From NCBI RefSeq assembly GCF_028416635.1, contig NZ_CP114013.1, positions 5,022,001 to 5,086,000 on the forward strand: a stretch of 64,000 nt of DNA, written 5' to 3'. The translations under genes and the position numbers were made by a program. Positions within the stretch are counted from its first letter, which is position 1; the number at the start of each line of letters is the position of its first letter. The notes under the pieces are model-generated. The model was not told the DNA's origin. It made no database searches and saw nothing but the letters and a program-made list of their open reading frames with translations. This document shows positions 1-7,909 of the stretch, piece by piece. The DNA comes from Baekduia alba (lineage in GTDB: Bacteria > Actinomycetota > Thermoleophilia > Solirubrobacterales > Solirubrobacteraceae).

Positions 1-1
1 C

Positions 2-199
2 CTGGCCGGCCTGTTCCTCGCCGGCTACGTCGGGCTGTCGGTGCCGGTCGTCGGCGCGGGCATCGCGCTCCAGCTCACCTCGGCCAAGGACACGCTGCTG
101 GGGTTCGCGATCGTCGAAGGCGTCGCGATCGTCGTCGCCGCGCCGCGCCTGCTGGGCGTGAACGCGGAGCGCCGCGCGCAGCGGCTCGCCGCCGCGTAG
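2..199 (+). CDS. MFS transporter, C-terminal end (partial)
   Basis: The frame is open from the window edge and ends at TAG 197-199, giving 65 residues. It reads as a hydrophobic helix with the motif GYVGLSVPVVGAG, a short polar loop, a second hydrophobic helix and a basic tail (NAERRAQRLAAA). That is the usual last-two-helix ending of actinobacterial major facilitator exporters. The start and most of the protein lie outside the window, so the substrate cannot be judged. The next gene starts 40 nt downstream on the same strand, so the two may be unrelated. Confidence 0.6.
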   Translation: MAGLFLAGYVGLSVPVVGAGIALQLTSAKDTLLGFAIVEGVAIVVAAPRLLGVNAERRAQRLAAA

Positions 200-239
200 A
201 ACTAGAATTGCCGGCCATGTTCTTGCACAGGGCCTGCAA

Positions 240-1889
240 ATGAACGCCGACGCGATCGTGGTCGGGGCCGGGCTCGCCGGCCTCGTGGCCACGGCGGAGC
301 TCGTCGACGCCGGCAAGCGGGTGCTCCTGGTCGACCAGGAGCCCGAGGCGTCGCTGGGCGGCCAGGCGTTCTGGTCGTTCGGCGGGATCTTCCTGGTGGA
401 CTCGCCCGAGCAGCGGCGGATGGGGGTCAAGGACTCCTACGACCTGGCCTGGCAGGACTGGCAGGGCACGGCGGGCTTCGACCGGCCGGAGGACCTGTGG
501 CCCGCGCGCTGGGCCGAGGCCTACGTGCAGTGGGCGGCGGGCGAGAAGCGCGCGTGGATGCACGAGCGCGGCATCCGCTTCCTGCCGAACCCGGGCTGGG
601 CCGAGCGCGGCGGCTACGACGCCAACGGCCACGGCAACTCGGTGCCGCGCTTCCACGTCACGTGGGGCACCGGCCCGGGCGTGATCGCGCCGTTCGTGGC
701 CAAGGTGCGCGAGGGCGTCGCGCGCGGGCTGGTCGAGCTCAGGTTCCGTCATCGCGTGGATGCGCTGAGCATCACGGCGGGCGCGGTCGACGGCGTGAGC
801 GGCGCCGTGCTGGCGCCGTCGACCGTGGGACGCGGCGAGGCCTCGTCGCGCGAGGTCGTCGGCGAGTTCACGCTGAGCGCCGACGCCGTCGTCGTCACCT
901 CGGGCGGGATCGGCGGCAACCACGAGCTCGTGCGCCGCAGCTGGCCCGAGCGCCTCGGCACGCCGCCGGCGCAGATGATCTCGGGCGTGCCGGCGCACGT
1001 CGACGGGCGCATGCTGCTGATCGCGCAGGACGCCGGCGCGCGGTCGATCAACCCGGATCGCATGTGGCACTACGTCGAGGGCATCAAGAACTGGAGCCCG
1101 ATCTGGCCGATGCACGGCATCCGGATCCTGCCCGGGCCGTCGTCGCTGTGGCTCGACGCAACGGGCCACCGCCTCCCGGTCCCGCTGTTCCCGGGCTTCG
1201 ACACGCTCGGGACGCTCGACCACATCATGAAGACCGGCCACGACCACACGTGGTTCGTCCTCACGCAGAAGATCATCGAGAAGGAGTTCGCGCTGTCGGG
1301 CTCCGAGCAGAACCCGGACATCACGAGCAAGTCGATCAAGGCGGTGTTCAAGACGCGCGTGGGCAAGGGCGCGCCCGGGCCGGTCGACGCGTTCATGAAG
1401 CACGGCGAGGACTTCATCGTGGAGCGCTCGCTCGAGCGCCTCGTCGCGGGGATGCAGGCGCTGGAGCCCGACGTCGAGCTGCCGCTCGCGCAGGTCGAGC
1501 GCGAGGTGCTCGCCCGCGACCGCGAGATGGCCAACACCTACACCAAGGACCTGCAGGTCGTGGCGATGCGCGGTGCGCGCAAGTACCTGCCGGACCGCCT
1601 GGCGCGCGTCGCCGCGCCGCACCGCCTGCTCGATCCGAAGGCCGGGCCGCTGATCGCCGTGCGCCTGTCGATCCTGACGCGCAAGTCGCTCGGCGGGCTG
1701 GAGACCGATCTGTCCTCGCGCGTCCTGGCCGGCGACGGCGCGCCGATCCCGGGCCTGTTCGCGGCCGGCGAGGTCGCGGGCTTCGGCGGCGGCGGGATGC
1801 ACGGCTACCGGTCCCTGGAGGGCACGTTCCTCGGCGGCTGCCTCTTCAGCGGCCGCGCGGCCGGACGGGCGGTAGCGTTCGGCGCTTGA
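240..1889 (+). CDS. FAD-binding dehydrogenase (ketosteroid-dehydrogenase/fumarate-reductase flavoprotein family)
   Basis: 549 residues. The N-terminus carries the dinucleotide-binding motif GAGLAG (residues 9-14) and an acidic end to the second strand (LLVDQE), typical of FAD binding. The C-terminus has the second FAD motif (GLFAAGEVAGFGGGG) and the loop MHGYRSLEGTFLGGC. The protein matches the family often annotated simply as FAD-binding dehydrogenase, which is related to 3-ketosteroid delta-1 dehydrogenases and would introduce a double bond next to a carbonyl. Its TGA overlaps the next start (TTGA), so it is translationally coupled to a MaoC hydratase; this fits sequential desaturation and hydration of an acyl or steroid substrate. 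The substrate is not known. Confidence 0.85.
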   Translation: MNADAIVVGAGLAGLVATAELVDAGKRVLLVDQEPEASLGGQAFWSFGGIFLVDSPEQRRMGVKDSYDLAWQDWQGTAGFDRPEDLWPARWAEAYVQWAAGEKRAWMHERGIRFLPNPGWAERGGYDANGHGNSVPRFHVTWGTGPGVIAPFVAKVREGVARGLVELRFRHRVDALSITAGAVDGVSGAVLAPSTVGRGEASSREVVGEFTLSADAVVVTSGGIGGNHELVRRSWPERLGTPPAQMISGVPAHVDGRMLLIAQDAGARSINPDRMWHYVEGIKNWSPIWPMHGIRILPGPSSLWLDATGHRLPVPLFPGFDTLGTLDHIMKTGHDHTWFVLTQKIIEKEFALSGSEQNPDITSKSIKAVFKTRVGKGAPGPVDAFMKHGEDFIVERSLERLVAGMQALEPDVELPLAQVEREVLARDREMANTYTKDLQVVAMRGARKYLPDRLARVAAPHRLLDPKAGPLIAVRLSILTRKSLGGLETDLSSRVLAGDGAPIPGLFAAGEVAGFGGGGMHGYRSLEGTFLGGCLFSGRAAGRAVAFGA

Positions 1890-2692
1890 TCGCACTCGGC
1901 GAGATCGCGGCGTTCGACTACACCTGGGACGACCGCGACGTCATCTTGTACGCCTTGAGCATCGGCGCGCGGCTGCCGGGCGACCTCGGGTCGCTGTACG
2001 AGGACGCGCCGCTGCGGACGGCGCCGACGTTCGCGCTGGCGGGCATGGCGGGGCTGGTCATGCCGACGGTTGCAGCATTGGAGATCGAGCTGTCCGCGCT
2101 GCTCCACGCGGGCCAGGAGCTGACGGTGGCGCGGGAGCTGCCCGTCCGCGGCACCGCGCGCGTGACCCGGCGGGTCGTCGAGGTGGTCGACAAGGGCCGC
2201 GCGGCGCTGGTCGTCTGCGAGGACCAGATCGGGAACTACGCGACGGCGCGCAGCACGTGGTGGATCGAGGGCGCGGGCGGGTTCGGCGGCGCCGGCGGCG
2301 GCTCGCCCGCCGCGAGCGCGCCGCCCGTGGTGATCCCCGAGCGGGCGCCGGAGTTCTCCGAGGAGTGGACGACGACGACCGAGCAGGCTGCGCTGCACCG
2401 CCTCAACGGCGACCGCAACCCGGTGCACATCGACCCGGCCGTCGCCGCGACGACCGGGCAGCCGGGACCGTTCCTCCATGGGCTGTGCACCTTCGGCGCG
2501 CTGGGGCTGGCGCTGAACCGGGCGGCCGGACCGGATCGCCGGCTGGTGTCGCTGTCGGGACGGTTCACGAAGCCGGTGTTCCCGGGGGACGCGGTGAGGT
2601 TCGAGGCGTGGGAGGGCGGGATGGTGGCGCGGGCGTCGGTGGGGGATGTGGTGGTGCTGGGGCCGGTGGGAGCGGCGTACTCCGGGGTGTAG
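1886..2692 (+). CDS. MaoC-family dehydratase (2-enoyl-CoA hydratase type)
   Basis: 268 residues. I chose TTG 1886 because it overlaps the upstream TGA by four bases and begins the recognisable sequence (FDYTWDDRDVILYALSIGA). The protein has two hot-dog halves: an N-terminal MaoC_dehydrat_N-like part and, from about residue 170, the catalytic hydratase-2 motif LNGDRNPVHID followed by FLHGLCTFG. The Asp and His of the motif are present. A Gly/Ala/Pro-rich linker (about residues 128-148) separates the halves. The expected reaction is hydration of trans-2-enoyl-CoA, which suits its coupling to the upstream flavin dehydrogenase. Confidence 0.85.
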   Translation: MIALGEIAAFDYTWDDRDVILYALSIGARLPGDLGSLYEDAPLRTAPTFALAGMAGLVMPTVAALEIELSALLHAGQELTVARELPVRGTARVTRRVVEVVDKGRAALVVCEDQIGNYATARSTWWIEGAGGFGGAGGGSPAASAPPVVIPERAPEFSEEWTTTTEQAALHRLNGDRNPVHIDPAVAATTGQPGPFLHGLCTFGALGLALNRAAGPDRRLVSLSGRFTKPVFPGDAVRFEAWEGGMVARASVGDVVVLGPVGAAYSGV

Positions 2693-2739
2693 ATGCCGTT
2701 GGTGGCGCCCAGCGGGGTTCGCATCGGGTGCCGCGCGGC

Positions 2740-3025
2740 GGGGTGCGTCCTCGTCAAGGGCGTGAGGCAGTAGTGGCGGCGCGACCCGCTGCTGGTGTGG
2801 CTCGTCGCTGGTCGTGCTCCGGGGCGGGCGATTCGGGGCCGAATGGTGCTCGATCGCGTCAAGTCCGCGACATACGCGGACTTCACGCGATCCACGGCGC
2901 GCGACCCGACAATTCGGCCCCGAACTCGCCCCGCGCGCTGCCACCCGGACGAGCCACACCGACCACGCGGAGCGCCGCCACCACACTCGCACGCCCTTGA
3001 TGACGGACGCACCACGCCCCGCACC
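2740..3025. repeat. Large imperfect inverted repeat in non-coding DNA
   Basis: The 420-nt gap between the MaoC gene and the SRPBCC gene has no convincing gene. It is instead a self-complementary element. The centre (2852-2892) is an 18-bp stem with one mismatch and a 5-nt loop. It is flanked by GGGGCCGAAT on one side and its complement ATTCGGCCCC on the other, and outer arms of about 100 nt on each side still match (for example TCAAGGGCGTG, GTGTGGCTCGTC). Several reading frames stay open on both strands, as expected from the repeat. It could act as a bidirectional terminator of the upstream genes or be a dispersed REP-like element; a related fragment is present near 58.2 kb. Confidence 0.7.
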
Positions 3026-3114
3026 ACCAGACGCAAACGCACTGGTGACCACGAACCTTAGGACCCGCCGTCCCTGGTCCCACCCCACGCGACGCGGCAT
3101 GATCGGCCGCGCCC

Positions 3115-3600
3115 ATGTCGCCGCCGCCCACCGTCTCCACCACCGTCACCGCCACCGCGCCCGTCCCGCGCACGACGCTCTTCGACCGCTTCATCCCGAT
3201 CGCGCTCCCCGACATCCTCACCGGCTGGGGCCCGATCCCGGCCGTCACCACGACCGCTGACCAGACCGGACCCTGGGACCAGCCGGGCAGCAGCCGGACC
3301 GTCCACCTCGCCGACGGCAGCACCGCGCGCGAGCGCGTCACCGAGTGCCGCACGCCCACGTACTTCGCCTACGTCGTCACCGACTTCACCAACCCCGTCA
3401 AGCACCTCGCGCGCGAGGGTCGTGGGCAGTGGTGGTTCGACGAGGCCGGCCCGGACGCCACGCACATCCGCTGGACCTACACCTTCGAAGCCCGCTCCCG
3501 CGCCGCCCGGCTGCTCCTCGCGCCGGTCGTCCACACTGCCTGGCAGCGGTTCATGCGCGTGGGGCTCGCTCGGCTGGTCGACCAGGATCCAGCGCGCTGA
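3115..3600 (+). CDS. SRPBCC-family (polyketide cyclase/START-like) protein
   Basis: 161 residues. The fold signature is a short helix, a beta-rich middle (ADGSTARERVTECRTPTYFAY...), the strand pair GRGQWWFDEAGPDATHIRWTY, and a long C-terminal helix that closes the pocket. This is typical of small single-domain SRPBCC proteins that bind a hydrophobic ligand. The N-terminal 20 residues are Pro/Thr-rich and may be disordered. No enzyme function can be assigned. The last 50 nt overlap the end of the convergent gene on the other strand. Confidence 0.75.
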   Translation: MSPPPTVSTTVTATAPVPRTTLFDRFIPIALPDILTGWGPIPAVTTTADQTGPWDQPGSSRTVHLADGSTARERVTECRTPTYFAYVVTDFTNPVKHLAREGRGQWWFDEAGPDATHIRWTYTFEARSRAARLLLAPVVHTAWQRFMRVGLARLVDQDPAR

Positions 3601-4402
3601 CCGCCGCGCCGACGGCCACCAGGGCGACGGCCGCGATCACGCCGCCGATCACCCAGTTGCGCACCCCGTCGGTCACGACGTCGTAGACCGCGAGCCGGAG
3701 CTGGCCGGTCTTCCCGCTCGCCGAGATCGAGGAGCGGGCCAGCGCGTCGCCGGCGACCACCAGCAGCGTCGCGACGCCCACCGCCAGCCCGGCGCGCACC
3801 AACCCACGTGCGAGCCCGCTCGCCGTGAGCAAGACCCCCAACAACGCCAGCACGGCGCCGGGGATCGCGATCCCGCGCACGATCCGGACCGTGTTGGTCG
3901 CGTCGCGCGCGCGCTGCACCTCGTCGCGGTCCAGCACGACCACGGGATCCGGGTCGACGATCGCGTCGGCCACCGACGCCAGCGCCGCGGAACGCCGCAC
4001 CCGGACGCGCAGCGCCTCGGCGATCGGCGCGAGGTCGAGCGTCAGCGGCGCGGTCACGTCGCCGCTGAGCCGTGCCGCCAGCCGCGCGTGCGCGGTGCGC
4101 TGCACGGCCAGCCACGCGCGCCGGTACGCGGCGGTCTCCACCAGCGTCTCGGCGACCGCCCGGATCTGCCGCCGCGCCGCGGCCGGATCGGGCACGCCCG
4201 CGTTCGCCAGGCGGCTGCCCCCGACCGCCACCAGCTCGTCCACCACCTGTGCCTGAACCGCGTCATCGCTGGCCAGAGGTCGCGCGACCTCCGTGAACCT
4301 GTCGGTGTCGGTCGCCAGGCCATAGGCCCACCACGTCCCCAGCGCGACGGCCGGAAGGACGCACGCCAGGACGAAGCAGAGGGCCGCGAGGGTCCGTCGC
4401 AC
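3551..4402 (-). CDS. Hypothetical multi-pass membrane protein
   Basis: 283 residues from GTG at 4402, chosen because an N-terminal membrane helix (LAALCFVLACVLPAVALGTWW) follows directly. A roughly 140-residue soluble part (about residues 30-170, with an Asp/Arg-rich section DPDPVVVLDRDEVQRARDAT) is followed by three hydrophobic segments ending in VIGGVIAAVALVAVGAAVSAL. The likely topology is one N-terminal helix, a large extracytoplasmic domain and three C-terminal helices. This layout recurs in actinobacterial proteins of unknown function. I recognise no catalytic motif. Confidence 0.7.
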   Translation of the reverse strand: MRRTLAALCFVLACVLPAVALGTWWAYGLATDTDRFTEVARPLASDDAVQAQVVDELVAVGGSRLANAGVPDPAAARRQIRAVAETLVETAAYRRAWLAVQRTAHARLAARLSGDVTAPLTLDLAPIAEALRVRVRRSAALASVADAIVDPDPVVVLDRDEVQRARDATNTVRIVRGIAIPGAVLALLGVLLTASGLARGLVRAGLAVGVATLLVVAGDALARSSISASGKTGQLRLAVYDVVTDGVRNWVIGGVIAAVALVAVGAAVSALDPGRPAERAPRA

Positions 4403-4562
4403 GGGCGCCGAGTCTATGAGGCGTCGAGAGCCTGACACCCCACGTTGAGCGCACGCGGTCTGCGGATAGCCTCCTCGACCGACGGCGCACGCAGGTCCGC
4501 CACCGCGCCCTCCCCACCCTCCACCACGACCCCCGCACGCCGTCGCGGCGTGCCCATCGCCC

Positions 4563-5150
4563 ATGCGCCCTGCCCTGCTGCTCCTGCTCGCGCTCGCCGC
4601 GCTCCTCGTGCCCGCGACCGCCGCCCTCGCCAACACCAGCCACGACGGCTGGCCGAAGATCGACGGCGTCCTGTTGATGAACAAGCAGGACCAGAGCCGT
4701 CCACTCGACGCCCGCCCGGGACATGACCTCTTCGGCGGCACCGACGCCTCCTACTCCTGCGACGGCCTGCACAAGAACCGCAAGTGCGCGCACCCCACCG
4801 GGACCGTCGCGCGCCGCGGCCACAACGAGCTGCTCGGTGGGCACGGCAACGACACCATCTACGCCGGACCGCGCGGCGACGTCATCTGGGGCGACTTCAA
4901 GCCGTCCGGCCAGCCGGGGTCGCAGACCGACCGCCTCTACGGCGGCGGCAGCCGCGACTTTATCTACGCCAGCCACGGCACGAACATCATCCGGGCCGGC
5001 GGCGGCGACGACGTCGTCAAGGCCCACTTCGGCCGCGGGATCATCGACTGCGGCGGCGGCCGCGACGTCCTCTACGTGAGCCGGCGCGCGCAGAAGGGCT
5101 ACCGCATCCGGCACTGCGACCGCGTGTCGCACAAGACCCTGGGCTCTTGA
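4563..5150 (+). CDS. Secreted calcium-binding (RTX-like) repeat protein
   Basis: 195 residues with a clear signal peptide (RPALLLLLALAALLVPATAALA). The mature part contains degenerate glycine/aspartate nonapeptide-type repeats (GGHGNDTIYAG, YGGGSRDFIYA, GGGDDVVKA, CGGGRDVLYV), as in the parallel beta-roll of hemolysin-type calcium-binding proteins. Four Cys residues could form disulfides. It is too short to be a toxin and is better seen as a small exported structural or binding protein. It stands alone between a membrane protein and a methyltransferase-like gene. Confidence 0.75.
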   Translation: MRPALLLLLALAALLVPATAALANTSHDGWPKIDGVLLMNKQDQSRPLDARPGHDLFGGTDASYSCDGLHKNRKCAHPTGTVARRGHNELLGGHGNDTIYAGPRGDVIWGDFKPSGQPGSQTDRLYGGGSRDFIYASHGTNIIRAGGGDDVVKAHFGRGIIDCGGGRDVLYVSRRAQKGYRIRHCDRVSHKTLGS

Positions 5151-5162
5151 CAGGATGGGGCG

Positions 5163-6086
5163 ATGCCGACCGGCCGTCGCCCCTCCGCGCAGCAGCAGCG
5201 CGCCTGGCTGGAGGGCGACCCGCCGCTCGTGCAAGTGCGCGAGCGCTTCCCGGCCGAGTGGGCGCAGGTCCAGCGCGAGCTCGCGCAGGTCGTCGACGCC
5301 GACGACGTCGAGGCGATCAAGGCCTATGCCTCGCGCGTGGCGGCCGCGCCGCGTGTGCGCGACGAGCGCGAGGCCGTCAGCGCGCTCGCCCGCCAGCGCC
5401 TGGCGGCCGACGCGCTGCGCCAGATGGGCGTCGCCGCCGCGACCGGCGTCTCCTCCGGCCGGCTGCGCTTCGGCCTCGTCTCCGGCTGGCTCACGCAGCG
5501 GCTCCTCTTCGCGGACAGCGGGCTGGAGCGCAAGCCGGTCTCGCTGCGCGCGTTCAAGCTCGTCTGGCCGCTCGTGCGCCAGAAGCGGTACCTGATGCCC
5601 TTGGTCGAGCCGCGCGGGATCTACTGCTTCTACTCCGACGCGCTGATCGCCCGCCTGGCCGACCTGATCGGCGACCGCCCGTGCGTGGAGATCGCCGCCG
5701 GCGACGGCACGCTCGCGCGCTTCCTGCGCGACGCGGGCGTCGACGTCGTCGCCACCGACGACCACTCGTGGCAGCAGACGCGGCGCGCGGCCGCCGACGT
5801 CGTCGACCAGGACGCCCGGACCGCGCTGCGCGAGCGCGCGCCGGCGGCGGTCGTCTGCTCCTGGCCGCCCGCGGGCAACCCGTTCGAGCAGTGGGTGTTC
5901 ACCACGCCGAGCGTCGAGACCTACATCGTGATCGGCAGCCGCAGCGAGTTCGCCGCCGGCAACTGGCCCGCCTACCGCGCGCAGGACGCGTTCGCGCTGA
6001 CCGAGGACCCGGACCTCAGCGCGCTCGTCCTGCCGCCCGAGATCGCGCCGGCGGTGTACGTGTTCCAGCGCCGTCCGGCGGGGTGA
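5163..6086 (+). CDS. Class I SAM-dependent methyltransferase-like protein
   Basis: 307 residues. The second half carries a Rossmann methyltransferase motif I (CVEIAAGDGTLARFL), then DVVATDDHSW as motif-II-like sequence and VVCSWPPAGNPFE near motif IV. The first half is helical and charged with no known domain. ATG 5163 follows the previous stop by 12 nt with no strong ribosome site. The substrate cannot be predicted. The 3' end overlaps the convergent ArsR gene by 71 nt, so one of the two C-termini may be shorter in practice. Confidence 0.65.
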   Translation: MPTGRRPSAQQQRAWLEGDPPLVQVRERFPAEWAQVQRELAQVVDADDVEAIKAYASRVAAAPRVRDEREAVSALARQRLAADALRQMGVAAATGVSSGRLRFGLVSGWLTQRLLFADSGLERKPVSLRAFKLVWPLVRQKRYLMPLVEPRGIYCFYSDALIARLADLIGDRPCVEIAAGDGTLARFLRDAGVDVVATDDHSWQQTRRAAADVVDQDARTALRERAPAAVVCSWPPAGNPFEQWVFTTPSVETYIVIGSRSEFAAGNWPAYRAQDAFALTEDPDLSALVLPPEIAPAVYVFQRRPAG

Positions 6087-6414
6087 CGCCGAGCGCGTGC
6101 TCGTGGTGGTGGCGCAGCGCCGCCAGCAGCTCGGGCACGTGGTGGTCGAAGAGCCGGTAGTGCGCGTGGCGGCCGTCGCGGCGCACCGCGACGAGCCGCT
6201 GCTGGCGCAGCAGCCGCAGCTGGTGGGAGACCGCGCTCTGCTCCATCCCGACCGCGCCCGCGAGCTGCTCGACGGTCCGCTCGCCGCCGGCCAGCGCCCA
6301 GAGCAGCCGCAGCCGGCTGGCCGAGCCGAACGCGCGCAGCGCCTCGGCCAGCGTCTCGGCCTCGGCGGCGTCCAGCGGCCGGCCGGCGTCTTCGTGCTCA
6401 CTCGGATGCGGCAT
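6016..6414 (-). CDS. ArsR/SmtB-family transcriptional regulator
   Basis: 132 residues. The winged helix-turn-helix is complete: ALRAFGSASRLRLLWALAGGE, the recognition region VEQLAGAVGMEQSAVSHQL, and the wing VAVRRDGRHAHYRL. His-rich residues in the last helix (HHHEHALG) resemble the alpha-5 metal sites of zinc/nickel sensors such as CzrA/SmtB. It lies directly downstream of, and overlaps by 17 nt, the cation diffusion facilitator gene, so it probably represses that exporter in the absence of metal. The C-terminal 25 residues are low-complexity and overlap the convergent gene. Confidence 0.85.
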   Translation of the reverse strand: MPHPSEHEDAGRPLDAAEAETLAEALRAFGSASRLRLLWALAGGERTVEQLAGAVGMEQSAVSHQLRLLRQQRLVAVRRDGRHAHYRLFDHHVPELLAALRHHHEHALGVTPPDGAGTRTPPARSRAAGRAR

Positions 6415-7048
6415 CGCGGATGGTGCGGATCGACTGCCAGGTCACGCGCAGGATGATGACGGTGATCGCCAGGCCGACGAGCGGGTCGCCGAGCGGGAAG
6501 CCGACCGCGACCGCGCCGGCGCCGGCCACGACGCCGAGGCTCACGAGCCCGTCGGTGCGCGCGTGGCGGCCGTCGGCGATCAGCGCGGCGCTGCCCAGCC
6601 GCGCGCCGCCGCGCAGCCGGACGCGCGCGGCCAGCTCGTTGCCGGCGAAGCCCACGAGGCCGGCGGCGGCCAGCGCGAGGAGGTGGTCGAGGTCGCGCGG
6701 GTCGGCGAGCCGGAAGACCGACTCCGCGCCTGCGACGCAGGCCGAGACGAAGATCGCCAGGACGACGAACCCGCCGGCCCAGAGCTCGGCCCGGCGTGAC
6801 CGCAGCAGGAACGCGGCGCCGAGCGGGAACGCGGTCAGCGCGTCGCCGAAGTTGTGCGTGAGGTCGGCCAGCAGCGCGACGCTGCCGGTCGCCGCGTAGA
6901 CCACGGCCTGGGCCAGCGCGGTGGCGAGCAGGATCGCGAGGCTGGCGGCGACGACGCGCAGCCCGTCGCGCGAGCGCGTGATCTCGGGGTCGACGAGCCC
7001 GTGCGCGTGGCCGTGACCATGCGCGTGCGCGTGCGTGTGGCCGGACAT
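6398..7048 (-). CDS. Cation diffusion facilitator (zinc-type) metal exporter
   Basis: 216 residues. It starts with a metal-binding His-rich tail (MSGHTHAHAHGHGHAHG), then several membrane helices. Helix II has the family metal site as HNFGD, and the second site is represented by ADGRHARTDGLVS. It is shorter than usual CDF proteins (about 300 aa) because it ends soon after the last membrane segment and lacks the C-terminal cytoplasmic dimerisation domain. The gene overlaps the ArsR gene and is co-transcribed with it. Role: export of Zn(II) or related metals from the cytoplasm. Confidence 0.85.
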   Translation of the reverse strand: MSGHTHAHAHGHGHAHGLVDPEITRSRDGLRVVAASLAILLATALAQAVVYAATGSVALLADLTHNFGDALTAFPLGAAFLLRSRRAELWAGGFVVLAIFVSACVAGAESVFRLADPRDLDHLLALAAAGLVGFAGNELAARVRLRGGARLGSAALIADGRHARTDGLVSLGVVAGAGAVAVGFPLGDPLVGLAITVIILRVTWQSIRTIRDAASE

Positions 7049-7100
7049 CTGCACACATGATAAGGCGTTCAGATGTTGCGCGCTGGCCGGCGCGGTCTCG

Positions 7101-7106
7101 TAGTGT
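7101..7106 (+). promoter_or_regulatory. Candidate -10 box for leaderless cupin gene
   Basis: TAGTGT lies 8 nt before the GTG at 7115, with TTGCGC 19 nt further upstream. No Shine-Dalgarno sequence is seen. This arrangement suggests transcription starting at or very near the start codon. Confidence 0.4.
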
Positions 7107-7114
7107 CCTTCGAC

Positions 7115-7537
7115 GTGACCGACTTCTCCATCGTGAACCCCCGCGAGTGCGACGACGTCTACGGCGGCACCGACGTCCCCGGCGAGTTCCGGCCGCTGAC
7201 CGACGCCGCCGGCGCCGAGCAGCTCGCGCTGACGCTCATCCACGTGCCGCCGCACTCGGACTTCGAGCAGGGCACCGGCCACTTCCACGACGAGATCGAG
7301 GAGGTCTACCTCGTCACGCGCGGCACGCTGACCTGGCGCCTCGGCGACGAGGTGCGCGAGGTGACCGCGCCGGCCATCGTCCGCGTCGCGCCCAAGACGG
7401 CGCGCTCGCATCGCAACGAGGGCGACGAGCCGGTCGACATGTACGCCATCTCACGTCAGCTCGGCCGGGGCGACGCCACCAAGATCGATGACTTCTGGGA
7501 GGCGTCGCCCGACGCCGAGCAGCGCCGCGCGGGCTAG
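7115..7537 (+). CDS. Cupin-domain protein
   Basis: 140 residues from GTG 7115; an in-frame ATG at 7073 is possible but would place the start before the likely -10 box. The cupin metal motifs are present: GTGHFHDEIEEVYLVTRG (motif 1, with His/His/Glu) and RVAPKTARSHRNEG (motif 2). Single-domain bacterial cupins of this size include isomerases and regulators of unknown ligand. It is divergent from the zinc exporter operon and ends against a convergent cupredoxin remnant, overlapping it by four bases. Confidence 0.75.
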   Translation: MTDFSIVNPRECDDVYGGTDVPGEFRPLTDAAGAEQLALTLIHVPPHSDFEQGTGHFHDEIEEVYLVTRGTLTWRLGDEVREVTAPAIVRVAPKTARSHRNEGDEPVDMYAISRQLGRGDATKIDDFWEASPDAEQRRAG

Positions 7538-7828
7538 CGCACGGTCAGGTCGGCGCGCATGCCGGCCATGTAGTGGCCACCGACGTTGCAGACCAGCGCG
7601 TAGTGGCCCTTCTCGAGCTTCAACGTCAACCGCTTGGACTTGTGGCCGGCGAGCGCGACCTCGCCGACGGAGCCCTTCTCGGACGCCTTGCCGTTGACGA
7701 TCGGCAGCTTGGCGGCCGTGCGGCCGGTCTCGATGACGACGAGCTCGTGCTCCATGCCCGACGCATTCTCGACGGCGAACGTCACCTAGCCGTGGGAGAC
7801 CGACGTCTTGGCCGCCGTGGCGCGACAC
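7534..7828 (-). pseudogene. Cupredoxin (plastocyanin/azurin-like), interrupted by an in-frame stop
   Basis: The C-terminal 83 residues form a good cupredoxin with all type-1 copper ligands (MEHELVV; then CNVGGHYMAGM supplying Cys, His and Met). Directly upstream in the same frame the sequence reads ATAAKTSVSHG, then TAG, then VTFAVENAS, so an ordinary cupredoxin beta strand is broken by a stop codon at about 7786-7788. No signal peptide can be found further upstream, where a second stop occurs. A GTG just after the TAG could restart translation, but the product would lack its first strand and export signal. A sequencing error at the stop is the alternative. Confidence 0.6.
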
Positions 7829-7909
7829 GCGCGCGTCGCCGGGACGATCCTGTGGCACGCTGGTGTCCGGGCTCGTCACGTTCCGGGCGCGCCATCCGTC
7901 AACTCCTTG

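Noticed and set aside
75..1895. A 606-codon minus-strand frame opposite the FAD dehydrogenase
   Set aside because: Low-complexity Arg/Ala/Asp sequence complementary to a clear flavoprotein gene.
4263..7058. A 931-codon minus-strand frame
   Set aside because: It crosses the zinc exporter, ArsR and methyltransferase genes in the wrong frame or strand and has a shadow composition.
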